NCBI GenBank assembly: GCA_002293605.1
Contig: DBDO01000106.1
Span: 1 to 7,426, forward strand
Reading direction: 5' to 3'
Length of the DNA stretch: 7,426 nt
From: Desulfovibrionaceae bacterium UBA930
GTDB taxonomy: Bacteria; Desulfobacterota; Desulfovibrionia; Desulfovibrionales; Desulfovibrionaceae
The stretch's first letter is position 1; each line of letters begins with the position of its first letter. A program made the position numbers and the translations under genes. The notes beneath the pieces were generated by a model. That model made no database searches. It was not told where the DNA came from and saw nothing but the letters and a program-made list of their open reading frames with translations. This document shows, piece by piece, positions 1 to 6,089 of the stretch.

Positions 1-131
1 CGGGCGCGGCAGTTGCCGAAGGCGCAGCCTCTGCCCCGGCAGACTTTGATGCCGGTGCCTCCGACAGCGGCGTGCCCGATGACTTCGGTTTCGGCGCGTC
101 CGGGGCTAATAACGACGGCTTCGGCTTCTAG
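1..131 (+). CDS. 3' end of unrecognised protein with Ala/Gly/Asp/Phe-rich tail (partial)
   Basis: This is the last 42 codons of a rightward gene whose start lies outside the window, read from base 3 to a TAG at 129-131. The visible tail is low in complexity, rich in Ala, Gly, Asp and Ser, and ends with two related acidic-aromatic motifs, DDFGFG and NDGFGF, the second forming the extreme C-terminus. No domain is recognisable. Such a tail is probably disordered and might be a docking or sorting tail, but that is inference. A terminator-like inverted repeat begins 46 bases after the stop, which supports a rightward gene ending here. Caution: another plus frame and at least one minus frame are also open across this short stretch, so the frame rests on composition, the repeated motif and the terminator position. 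Confidence 0.5.
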   Translation, partial: GAAVAEGAASAPADFDAGASDSGVPDDFGFGASGANNDGFGF

Positions 132-177
132 GGCATTTTGACTTTCATTAAGTAGTCTTTTGTCCGATAGCTTCGTC

Positions 178-242
178 AACGGCCCTTTTTGCCCTGGCCT
201 TGTACCATAAGCGTACATGTCCTCCGCAAAAAGGGCCGTTTT
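178..242 (+). terminator. Rho-independent terminator-like inverted repeat with long loop
   Basis: A perfect 15-base inverted repeat: AACGGCCCTTTTTGC at 178-192 pairs with its complement at 226-240, around a 33-base loop. The loop holds a small second inverted repeat (TGTAC 201-205, GTACA 213-217). On the plus strand the right arm runs into TTTT at 239-242; on the minus strand the T tail is only two bases. It lies between the upstream gene ending at 131 and the response regulator ending at 268, so it probably ends the plus-strand transcript and may also slow or protect the convergent one. The loop is longer than usual for an intrinsic terminator. Confidence 0.65.
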
Positions 243-267
243 CCTTCCCGAAGAAAGTTCTTTGCCC

Positions 268-1734
268 TTACCCCCCCCTTCTTGTCAGGCCAAATTTTTT
301 GAGTTTGTACTGTAGGGTTCTGCGGCTGATGCCCAGGGCCTCGGCGGTTTTTTCCCGGTGTCCTTGATGCAGGAGCAATGTATGCATCAGAGTTTTGCGT
401 TCGGCTTCCTCCAACAGCGTGCCGGGGGCACCAGGGGCAGAGAGAGGGGGCTGCGGGGGAAAGCCCTCCGCAAAGGAGGTGTCTGAGAGGGGGACATTGC
501 GCTCCGGCCTTTCTGCACTGTGCGGCAAGGGGCTGTGTGCGACAAAGGCTGCGGTTTGCGGCTGCACAATCCAGAGCGGCAGGGCATCGATATCGAGAAT
601 GTCCGCGCGGCTTAAGATCAGGGCGCGTTCAAGCACGTTTTCCAGTTCACGCACATTGCCCGGCCAGGGATAGCTGCCGAGCAGCTGCAGAAAGGCCGGG
701 GAAACGCCGCGTATTTGCTTTCTGTTTTTTGCCGAAAGCATATCCAGTAGGTGGCTGACCAAAAGGGGCAGGTCGTCCAGGCGCGTGCGCAGGGGCGGAG
801 ATTCCACCTCCAGCACGTTAAGGCGGAAGTACAAATCCTCCCTGAAACTCCCTTGGGCCACGGCCTGACGCAGATTGCGGTTGGTCGCGGCCAGAATGCG
901 CACGTCAACAGGCAGGGAGCGCACCGAGCCCAGTGGCTCGATACACCTGTCTTGAATGGCGCGCAGCAGTTTGGCCTGGAGATCAAGCGGGATTTCGGCG
1001 ATTTCGTCCAAAAAGAGCGTGCCGCCCGAGGCCAGTTGAAAGCGGCCCGGCTTGTCTTTGACCGCGCCGGTAAAGGCCCCGCGTTCGTAGCCGAAGAGTT
1101 CGCTTTCCAGCAACTGGGCGGGCAGGGCCGCGCAGTTGACCCTGACCAGGGCTTGCTGGGAGCGGCTGCCGCAGGAGTGCAGGGCTTCGGCTATCAGCTC
1201 CTTACCGGTGCCGGACTCTCCTGTAATCAATACCGTGGCTTCGCTGGGACCGGCCTGGCGGATGAAATCGCGCACCAGGCGCATGGGGCCGCTTGCTCCC
1301 ACCAGGGCCTTGAGCGAGCCCTCTCCGGAAAGTTCAAAGCGCAGGCGCTCGTTTTCCTCTTGCAGGCGGCTGTATTCATAGGCTCTGTTCAGGGTGAGGA
1401 TGAGTTCGTCATTGTCCGCAGGTTTGGTCAGATAGTCGAAGGCCCCGCGCTTCATGCCCTCTACAGCGGCACCCACGGTTCCGTAGGCGGTAAGCAGAAT
1501 GACCGGCAGGCCGGGGTTAAGCTCATGCAGGCGGGCCAGGGTCGCATGACCGTCCATGCCCGGCATGTTCATATCCACCAGAGCCACCTTGGCGTGCTGG
1601 CCTTTTCGGGAAAAAAAACCGACACCTTCCTCGCCGGAGGCGGCCTCAAACACCTGCCAGCCCGCATCTTCAAGCACGGCCCGGACCATGAGCCTGTGGC
1701 CGGGTTCATCATCAATAACCAGCAGTGATTTCAT
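268..1734 (-). CDS. Sigma-54-dependent NtrC-family response regulator (ZraR/HydG-like)
   Basis: A 488-residue transcriptional activator expected to turn on sigma-54 promoters when phosphorylated by the kinase encoded just upstream. The receiver domain (about 1-118) has acidic residues D8, D9 and E10, phospho-acceptor D54, T82 and K104. The AAA+ domain (about 143-375) has Walker A GESGTGKE at 172-179, the sigma-54 contact loop GAFTGA at 219-224, Walker B ending D243-E244, an FREDLYFRL segment at 297-305 and WPGNVREL at 357-364. A Pro-rich linker (about 391-438) leads to a Fis-type helix-turn-helix (about 441-483). All catalytic and sigma-54 contact residues are present, so it should be a functional activator. 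Its ATG overlaps the kinase stop as ATGA (1731-1734), with no independent spacer, so translation is probably coupled. It belongs to the ZraR/AtoC/HydG group by architecture; specific targets are unknown. An 8-base C run (271-278) directly precedes the stop on the plus strand. Confidence 0.95.
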   Translation of the reverse strand: MKSLLVIDDEPGHRLMVRAVLEDAGWQVFEAASGEEGVGFFSRKGQHAKVALVDMNMPGMDGHATLARLHELNPGLPVILLTAYGTVGAAVEGMKRGAFDYLTKPADNDELILTLNRAYEYSRLQEENERLRFELSGEGSLKALVGASGPMRLVRDFIRQAGPSEATVLITGESGTGKELIAEALHSCGSRSQQALVRVNCAALPAQLLESELFGYERGAFTGAVKDKPGRFQLASGGTLFLDEIAEIPLDLQAKLLRAIQDRCIEPLGSVRSLPVDVRILAATNRNLRQAVAQGSFREDLYFRLNVLEVESPPLRTRLDDLPLLVSHLLDMLSAKNRKQIRGVSPAFLQLLGSYPWPGNVRELENVLERALILSRADILDIDALPLWIVQPQTAAFVAHSPLPHSAERPERNVPLSDTSFAEGFPPQPPLSAPGAPGTLLEEAERKTLMHTLLLHQGHREKTAEALGISRRTLQYKLKKFGLTRRGG

Positions 1735-3575
1735 GATAGCTGTGCTTCCTTGTATGTGCCGCAGGCCTGCGGGAAAAGCAGCCGCACGGTGCAGCCCCTG
1801 CCTGGTTCCGAAGCGATGCAGGCCTTGCCGCCGTGATCCAGCATGGTCCTTTGTACCAGGGCCAGCCCGAGGCCGGTGCCGTGTTCCTTGGCGGTGAAAA
1901 AGGCCTCAAAGGCATGCTCGCGCTGCTTGGCGCTCATGCCGCAGCCCTTGTCCCTGACTTCAATCCAGACGCCTTCGGGGCTTTGGCCGGAAAGGACAAA
2001 TACCGAGGCGCTCTGATCCGGATCGGGCAGGGCGGGACAGCAAGCGTCCGGGGCCGCATCGGCAAGAGCCTCTGTATCCTCCTTGTCCGGCAACTGCGCT
2101 TTTGCCCTGTGCGGGTCGGAGGAATGCGGCAGGGGGAGCCAGTGTCCCTCTTTGGAAGCGCAGGCCTCCAGGGCGTCCAGGCTGTTGAGCACGAGGTTGA
2201 GCAGGGCCTGCTTCAGGGCGTCCGCATCGGCAAAAACATGTTTCTCCTCAAGCTGCGCGCTCAGGGAAAAAGCGCTTTTTTCCAGATCAAAACGGAGCAG
2301 GGCGCTGATTTCCCGCACCAGGGCCTCAAGATCCACTTCCCTTGGGGCAAGGGGTTTGGGGCGGCCCAGAAAGAGCAGATCCGTGATTACCCGGTTGAGT
2401 CTGTCCGCCTCCCGGACCATGGTCTTGGCATATTCTTCTTCCGGGGCGCGGCCGGCCAGTTTTTTAACAAAGTATTGCGCAAAGCCGCGCAGGGAACTTA
2501 AGGGGTTGCGTACCTCATGTGCCACTCCGGCGGCCAGAGCGCCTACAGCGGCCAGCTTTTCCGCATCGGCCAGGTTTTTTTCCAGGGTGCGCAGTTCCGT
2601 CCTGTCCCGAAGGATGACGAGCCAGGCGTTGTCCGGGTCGCCGCTTAGGGGCAGGGCCAGGATTTCAAGCTCGGCCCCGCCAAAGCGCACCTGTTGCCAG
2701 GTTGTGGGCGTACCATTTTTGCCCGTGCATTCGCTCAAGGCGGAAGACAGCTCTCCAGGCAGGGCCGAGAGGGGCTTTGCCAGCAGATCGCGCGCGCGCT
2801 GTTTGAGAATGTGCAGCGCTGCCGGGTTGGCCGAGCGGATTGCGCCTTCGGCGCTTAAGGTCATCAGGCCATCGGGCAGGTTGTCCAGCAGCTTGGCCTG
2901 AAAAAGTTCCAGCGCGTCCGCCTTTCTGGCCCGTTCCCGTCGGGCCAGAAAACGGACCCCGAGCCCCCAGGTAAGCAGGGCTGCCGCAAGAATATACAGG
3001 GCCTGGAACAGAACGTTTTTGCGAAAACCGGCATAGGCACCAAGGTGTTTTTCCATATCAATACCGACCACGAGAAAGGCGGGCGGGCCGAGCGCGTCGC
3101 GCAGGCTCATATGCATGCCGCGCAAGGGCTCAAGGAGTTTGGCGTAGACATAGGCCCCGCCTTTGTTCATGCTGACCCTGCCGTGCCATTCTCCGCTTTG
3201 GAACATATCGGCAAGCATGCCGTCCGGCAGCGTAATGGAGGAGCCCCCGTGAAGTGCAGAGGTCAGCAGGTGATTCTCATGCTCGTCAATAATGCCGACA
3301 AAAAGCACATCACCGTCTTGTTCAAGGGCCTCAAAAAAATCGGAAGCTTGCGGAGAAAGGCGGTTTTCTCCTTCCCGCACCGGTCCCCGGCGAACCGAGC
3401 GCTCGACCGAAAGATAGACCGCTCTGGACGTAAGATACAGGTGCTGCTCTTCAGCCTCGCGCTGATGGCGAAAGGTCTGATTGGTGGAGGCAAGTAGCGT
3501 GGCACCGATAATGACCAAGCTCAGAACGGCCAGAATGACGCTGCTGCGTTCCTTTGTTTTTTCAGCTATTTCCAT
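1731..3575 (-). CDS. Membrane sensor histidine kinase (ZraS/HydH-like)
   Basis: A 614-residue inner-membrane sensor kinase, partner of the downstream regulator. TM1 is about 13-29, followed by an extracytoplasmic sensor region (about 30-186), TM2 about 188-210, a PAS-like domain (about 222-330), and a HisKA domain with the phospho-accepting H353 in AGVAHEVRNPLSS. The ATP-binding domain has N460/N464 in the N box, DKGCGM at 542-547 (G1) and HGTGLGLALV at 565-574 (G2). Order and motif wording resemble E. coli ZraS, a zinc-responsive kinase, though this protein is longer. The sensor region has several His residues (37, 45, 99, 102, 109, 131, 155, 177) but no Cys; metal sensing is possible but unproven, and no zraP-like gene is visible. 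Unusual: about 78 residues separate N464 from D542, some 45-50 more than in ZraS, because of a Pro/Asp/Ala-rich insertion. The start at 3575 gives a short cytoplasmic N-terminus before TM1; its Shine-Dalgarno is weak. Confidence 0.93.
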   Translation of the reverse strand: MEIAEKTKERSSVILAVLSLVIIGATLLASTNQTFRHQREAEEQHLYLTSRAVYLSVERSVRRGPVREGENRLSPQASDFFEALEQDGDVLFVGIIDEHENHLLTSALHGGSSITLPDGMLADMFQSGEWHGRVSMNKGGAYVYAKLLEPLRGMHMSLRDALGPPAFLVVGIDMEKHLGAYAGFRKNVLFQALYILAAALLTWGLGVRFLARRERARKADALELFQAKLLDNLPDGLMTLSAEGAIRSANPAALHILKQRARDLLAKPLSALPGELSSALSECTGKNGTPTTWQQVRFGGAELEILALPLSGDPDNAWLVILRDRTELRTLEKNLADAEKLAAVGALAAGVAHEVRNPLSSLRGFAQYFVKKLAGRAPEEEYAKTMVREADRLNRVITDLLFLGRPKPLAPREVDLEALVREISALLRFDLEKSAFSLSAQLEEKHVFADADALKQALLNLVLNSLDALEACASKEGHWLPLPHSSDPHRAKAQLPDKEDTEALADAAPDACCPALPDPDQSASVFVLSGQSPEGVWIEVRDKGCGMSAKQREHAFEAFFTAKEHGTGLGLALVQRTMLDHGGKACIASEPGRGCTVRLLFPQACGTYKEAQLS

Positions 3576-3618
3576 TGTTTTTCTGGCGTGCTCAATCTAG
3601 CCTGCGATGCAATGATTC

Positions 3619-3636
3619 TGTGCAAAAAGTGGCACA
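3619..3636. repeat. Short inverted repeat upstream of the kinase gene
   Basis: TGTGC at 3619-3623 and GCACA at 3632-3636 form an interrupted palindrome with an 8-base A-rich centre, about 45 bases upstream of the kinase start. A second, wider pair, TGCAA (3621-3625) and TTGCA (3649-3653), overlaps it. NtrC-type regulators usually bind such dyads, so autoregulation by the adjacent regulator is possible. The arms are only 5 bases and could occur by chance. Confidence 0.25.
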
Positions 3637-3689
3637 ATCGGCGCGTTCTTGCAAGGGCTATTCCTGAAACAGCATGCCTGTGACAAGGC

Positions 3690-3718
3690 TGGACAAAGCC
3701 CCGAACTCGGGCTATGCT
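3690..3718 (+). promoter_or_regulatory. Predicted sigma-70-type promoter of the metK operon
   Basis: TGGACA at 3690-3695 matches the -35 consensus at five of six bases, and TATGCT at 3713-3718 matches the -10 at four of six, with the ideal 17-base spacer. Transcription would start near 3725, giving a leader of about 124 bases before the metK ATG. It faces right, away from the kinase operon. No better pair was seen by eye elsewhere in the spacer. Confidence 0.55.
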
Positions 3719-3741
3719 AATAAAGCATATGTGGATTTATT
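3719..3741. promoter_or_regulatory. AT-rich inverted repeat at the predicted metK start site (possible operator)
   Basis: AATAAA at 3719-3724 and TTTATT at 3736-3741 form an inverted repeat with an 11-base centre that includes the palindrome CATATG (3727-3732). It sits directly downstream of the predicted -10 box and over the predicted start site, where a repressor would block transcription. In Desulfovibrionales, metK is reported to be controlled by SahR, an ArsR-family regulator responding to S-adenosylhomocysteine. Whether this is a SahR site cannot be judged without the motif. Confidence 0.28.
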
Positions 3742-3758
3742 GATATAGGCGCTGTTTC

Positions 3759-3830
3759 ATGATGGCTTGCGCTGCTTGCGCAGGCCTTCTGCGGCTTTTT
3801 TGCCGCCGCATCCCCGATAGTTGGCCCTGA
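3759..3830 (+). CDS. Possible 23-codon leader peptide upstream of metK
   Basis: An ATG-ATG start at 3759-3764 opens a 23-codon reading frame ending in TGA at 3828-3830, 18 bases before the metK ATG. The peptide begins MMACAACAG and has Cys at positions 4, 7 and 15, all TGC. The Ala-Cys-Ala pair comes from a tandem 9-base repeat (3765-3773 and 3774-3782). A weak purine-rich AGG lies at 3747-3749, nine bases before the ATG. The frame spans the leader hairpins and ends just before the metK ribosome binding site, a geometry typical of translational attenuators. It could equally be a chance ORF. A role in sensing cysteine or methionine supply is inference. Confidence 0.3.
   Translation: MMACAACAGLLRLFCRRIPDSWP
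3764..3810 (+). promoter_or_regulatory. metK leader with competing RNA hairpins (possible attenuator)
   Basis: Three hairpins compete for shared bases. Hairpin A is a 9-bp stem, GGCTTGCGC (3764-3772) with GCGCAGGCC (3778-3786), one G-U pair, 5-base loop. Hairpin B is CGCAG (3779-3783) with CTGCG (3789-3793), followed after two bases by six T (3796-3801), which looks like a weak intrinsic terminator. Hairpin C is GCGGC (3791-3795) with GCCGC (3802-3806), which holds the T run in its loop and can slide to TGCGGC/GCCGCA (3790-3795/3805-3810). A and C can coexist, but each excludes B. No conserved core of a known SAM or SAH riboswitch was recognised. Confidence 0.35.
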
Positions 3831-3848
3831 GCAAGAAAGGAGCTTTGC

Positions 3849-5021
3849 ATGATTCCCGCCAAAGGCAAGTACTATTTTACCTCCGAATCCGTCACCGAGG
3901 GACACCCGGACAAGGTGGCCGACCAAATTTCCGATGCTGTTCTGGATGCCCTGCTGGCGCAGGATCCGGACTCGCGCGTGGCCTGCGAGGCCATGGTCAC
4001 CACGGGCATGGCCTTTATCGCCGGTGAAATTACTACCAAGGCCTATGCCGATCTGCCCGAGATTGTGCGCGAAACCATCAAGCGCATCGGCTATTGCAGC
4101 TCGGATATGGGCTTTGACTGGCAGACCTGCGCGGTAATCTCCTCCATAGACAAGCAGTCGCCGGACATCGCCCAGGGTGTGGACCGCTCGGTCAACGAAG
4201 ACCAGGGGGCCGGGGACCAGGGCATGATGTTCGGTTTTGCCTGCGATGAAACGCCCAGCCTTATGCCCGCGCCCATCTACTGGGCGCACCAGCTTTCCCA
4301 AAAACTGACCGAGGCGCGCAAACAGGGCGTGCTCGGCTATCTGCGTCCGGACGGCAAAACCCAGGTCTCCTTCGAGTATGTGGACGGCCTTCCCCGGCGG
4401 ATCAACAATGTGGTGGTGTCCACCCAGCACGCGCCCGAAGTTTCGCAGGAACAGCTTGTGGCCGAAGTGACCGAAAAGATCATTCTGCCCACCCTGCCCG
4501 CTGCCCTGTTCAACCCTGCTGATTGCGAAATTTTCATCAATACCACGGGTCGCTTCGTTATTGGCGGTCCCATGGGCGACTGCGGCCTGACCGGGCGCAA
4601 AATCATCCAGGATACGTACGGCGGCATGGGTCACCACGGCGGCGGCGCGTTCTCCGGCAAGGATCCTTCCAAGGTGGACCGCTCCGCAGCCTATATGGCC
4701 CGCTATATCGCCAAAAACGTTGTGGCCTCGGGGCTTGCGCCCAAGTGCGAAGTGCAGATCGCCTACTGCATCGGCCTTGCCAAGCCGGTATCCGTGCTTT
4801 GCTCCTCCCTGGGCTCCGGGGAGCTGTCTGATGAGCTGCTTACCCGCGCGGTGAACGAGGTGTTCGATCTGCGGCCCTATCATATTATCAGGCGGCTGGA
4901 CCTTAAGCGGCCCATATACGGCAAGTCTTCCTGCTACGGGCACTTCGGACGGGAGCTTCCCGAATTTTCCTGGGAAAAGACCGATGCCGCCGCTGATTTG
5001 AGAACAGCCGCAAAGGCGTAA
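3849..5021 (+). CDS. metK: S-adenosylmethionine synthetase (methionine adenosyltransferase)
   Basis: Makes S-adenosylmethionine from methionine and ATP, releasing phosphate and diphosphate, in the cytoplasm. It supplies the methyl donor for the whole cell, including RsmD and CbiF/CobM encoded nearby. The 390 residues match the usual family length. Diagnostic motifs are intact: GHPDK at 18-22 with H19 and D21, GEITTKA at 59-65, the signature GAGDQG at 120-125 with D123, D244, R250-K251, and GGGAFSGKDPSKVDRS at 264-279 with K271, K275 and D277, which correspond to E. coli K265, K269 and D271. The start is well supported by AAAGGAG at 3836-3842, six bases before the ATG. It is the first gene of a compact operon with rsmD, coaD and miaA, behind the predicted promoter at 3690 and a structured leader that may regulate it. 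No missing residues or foreign-looking codon use were seen. Confidence 0.98.
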   Translation: MIPAKGKYYFTSESVTEGHPDKVADQISDAVLDALLAQDPDSRVACEAMVTTGMAFIAGEITTKAYADLPEIVRETIKRIGYCSSDMGFDWQTCAVISSIDKQSPDIAQGVDRSVNEDQGAGDQGMMFGFACDETPSLMPAPIYWAHQLSQKLTEARKQGVLGYLRPDGKTQVSFEYVDGLPRRINNVVVSTQHAPEVSQEQLVAEVTEKIILPTLPAALFNPADCEIFINTTGRFVIGGPMGDCGLTGRKIIQDTYGGMGHHGGGAFSGKDPSKVDRSAAYMARYIAKNVVASGLAPKCEVQIAYCIGLAKPVSVLCSSLGSGELSDELLTRAVNEVFDLRPYHIIRRLDLKRPIYGKSSCYGHFGRELPEFSWEKTDAAADLRTAAKA

Positions 5022-5034
5022 AGGGTATACTGCT

Positions 5035-5604
5035 TTGCGCATCATTGCCGGAGTCTATAAGGGCAGAATACTGAAGACCACCACCGGGCCGGGCTTTCGC
5101 CCGGCCATGGGCAAGGTGCGCGAGGCCCTGTTTTCCATGCTGGAGGCCAGAGGCCTGGACTGGCCTTCGGCCCGGGTGCTGGATGTGTTCGCCGGAAGCG
5201 GAAGCCTCGGTTTTGAGGCTGTAAGCCGGGGCGCGGCGGAAGTCTGTTTTGTGGAGTCTGCGCCCTATGCGGCAAAAGTCATAGCCTCCAATGCCGCCCT
5301 GCTCGGGCTGGGGCCGGATAGGGTGAAGCTGCTGCAAAGCGAGGCGGCCAAAGCCTTGGCACGGGGAACAAACAGGCCCTATGACGTGGTCTTTATCGAT
5401 CCCCCCTATGCGCTGGACGCCCTCGGCAACACCCTAAGCGCCCTGCTGGGCCGGGCCTGGGTCCGGCCCGGCAGCCTCATTAATGCGGAGGTGGAAGCCA
5501 AGCGCCCCTTTGATCCTGAAAAAGCGCACCCCGACCTTGCGCTTGTCGCAGATCGCACCTATGGTCAGACACGGGTGATTTTATGGAACACGAACCCCGC
5601 ATAG
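5035..5604 (+). CDS. rsmD: 16S rRNA (guanine966-N2)-methyltransferase RsmD
   Basis: Transfers a methyl group from SAM to N2 of G966 in 16S rRNA, near the ribosomal P site. The 189 residues are normal for the family. It starts with the family-typical MRIIAG, then FRPAMGKVREALFSML (21-36), the SAM-binding motif I DVFAGSGSLG (50-59), the catalytic FIDPPY (120-125) and a C-terminal YGQTRVILW (176-184). The start is TTG at 5035; no ATG or GTG lies upstream in frame before the metK stop, and MRII matches the family N-terminus. AAGGG at 5021-5025 overlaps the metK stop and lies nine bases before the TTG, so expression is probably coupled to metK and modest. Its last 22 bases overlap coaD, a pairing (rsmD-coaD) common in many bacteria. 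Confidence 0.95.
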   Translation: MRIIAGVYKGRILKTTTGPGFRPAMGKVREALFSMLEARGLDWPSARVLDVFAGSGSLGFEAVSRGAAEVCFVESAPYAAKVIASNAALLGLGPDRVKLLQSEAAKALARGTNRPYDVVFIDPPYALDALGNTLSALLGRAWVRPGSLINAEVEAKRPFDPEKAHPDLALVADRTYGQTRVILWNTNPA

Positions 5605-6089
5605 CCGTATATCCGGGCACTTTTGACCCCATGACCAACGGGCATCTGAGCCTCATCCGCCGGGCCTGCACCCTTTTCGATCGCATTGTGGTCGCCGTTG
5701 CCAACGATACGCCCAAAAGCCCGCTCTTTACCATTGAGGAACGGGTGGCCATGGCCCGCGATGTGCTGTCCGGGCACAGCAATGTGGAAGTGCAGCCCTT
5801 TTCCGGTCTGACCGTGGATTTTGCCGATCGCCTCGGCGCAAGCGTAATCGTGCGCGGCCTGCGCGCGGTTTCCGATTTTGAATACGAGTTCCAGCTTGCC
5901 TTGATCAACCGCAAGATGAAGCGCCATATCCAGACGGTCTTTCTCATGACCGACTATCAGTGGTTCTACATCAGCTCCACCATCGTCAAGTCCGCCGCGC
6001 AAATCGGCGGCGATATCCGTGGTCTGGTGCCGGATTCCATCTACGCGAAGCTGCGGGAAAAGTTCGGCTATCCCTACCCGCTTGTGTGA
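5583..6089 (+). CDS. coaD: Phosphopantetheine adenylyltransferase
   Basis: Catalyses the fourth step of coenzyme A synthesis: 4'-phosphopantetheine plus ATP gives dephospho-CoA plus diphosphate. The 168 residues fit the nucleotidyltransferase family (about 160). Visible motifs are YPGTFDPMTNGH at 10-21, with the catalytic HxGH-type segment ending at H21; K45 in NDTPKSPLF, equivalent to E. coli K42; EERV at 52-55; RGLRAVSDFEYEFQLA at 91-106; and the ATP-binding YISSTIVKS at 129-137. The ATG at 5583 lies 22 bases inside the 3' end of rsmD, with only a weak GGGTG upstream, so translation probably depends on ribosomes finishing rsmD. No alternative start between this ATG and the first motif is plausible. 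Confidence 0.97.
   Translation: MEHEPRIAVYPGTFDPMTNGHLSLIRRACTLFDRIVVAVANDTPKSPLFTIEERVAMARDVLSGHSNVEVQPFSGLTVDFADRLGASVIVRGLRAVSDFEYEFQLALINRKMKRHIQTVFLMTDYQWFYISSTIVKSAAQIGGDIRGLVPDSIYAKLREKFGYPYPLV

Noticed and set aside
1611..1618. Run of eight A (T8 in the coding strand) inside the response regulator receiver domain as a phase-variation site
   Set aside because: The frame is intact, the residues (Phe-Phe-Ser) fit the domain, and a single 8-base run is weak evidence of switching.
751..1728. 325-residue plus-strand ORF opposite the response regulator
   Set aside because: The opposite strand encodes a complete receiver, AAA+ and Fis protein with all motifs; the plus-strand frame is a shadow.
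3621..3637. Minus-strand TTGCA box (3625-3621) as a sigma-54 promoter for the kinase operon
   Set aside because: The -12 element is perfect, but the matching -24 position reads TGTGCC and lacks the essential GG.
3630..3653. Sigma-54-like halves TGGCAC and TTGCA on the plus strand before metK
   Set aside because: They are separated by 13 bases where sigma-54 promoters need 5 between these elements.
3761..3782. GGCTTGC with TTGC in the metK leader as a sigma-54 promoter
   Set aside because: The spacing is two bases too long and the sequence is explained by a tandem 9-base repeat and hairpin.
3720..3848. Known SAM or SAH riboswitch in the metK leader
   Set aside because: By eye none of the conserved core sequences of these classes is present; the hairpins are better described as an uncharacterised leader.
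3717..5045. 442-residue minus-strand ORF lying across metK
   Set aside because: It is longer than metK but is an antisense shadow produced by GC-rich codons; its translation has no recognisable domain, while metK shows every family motif.
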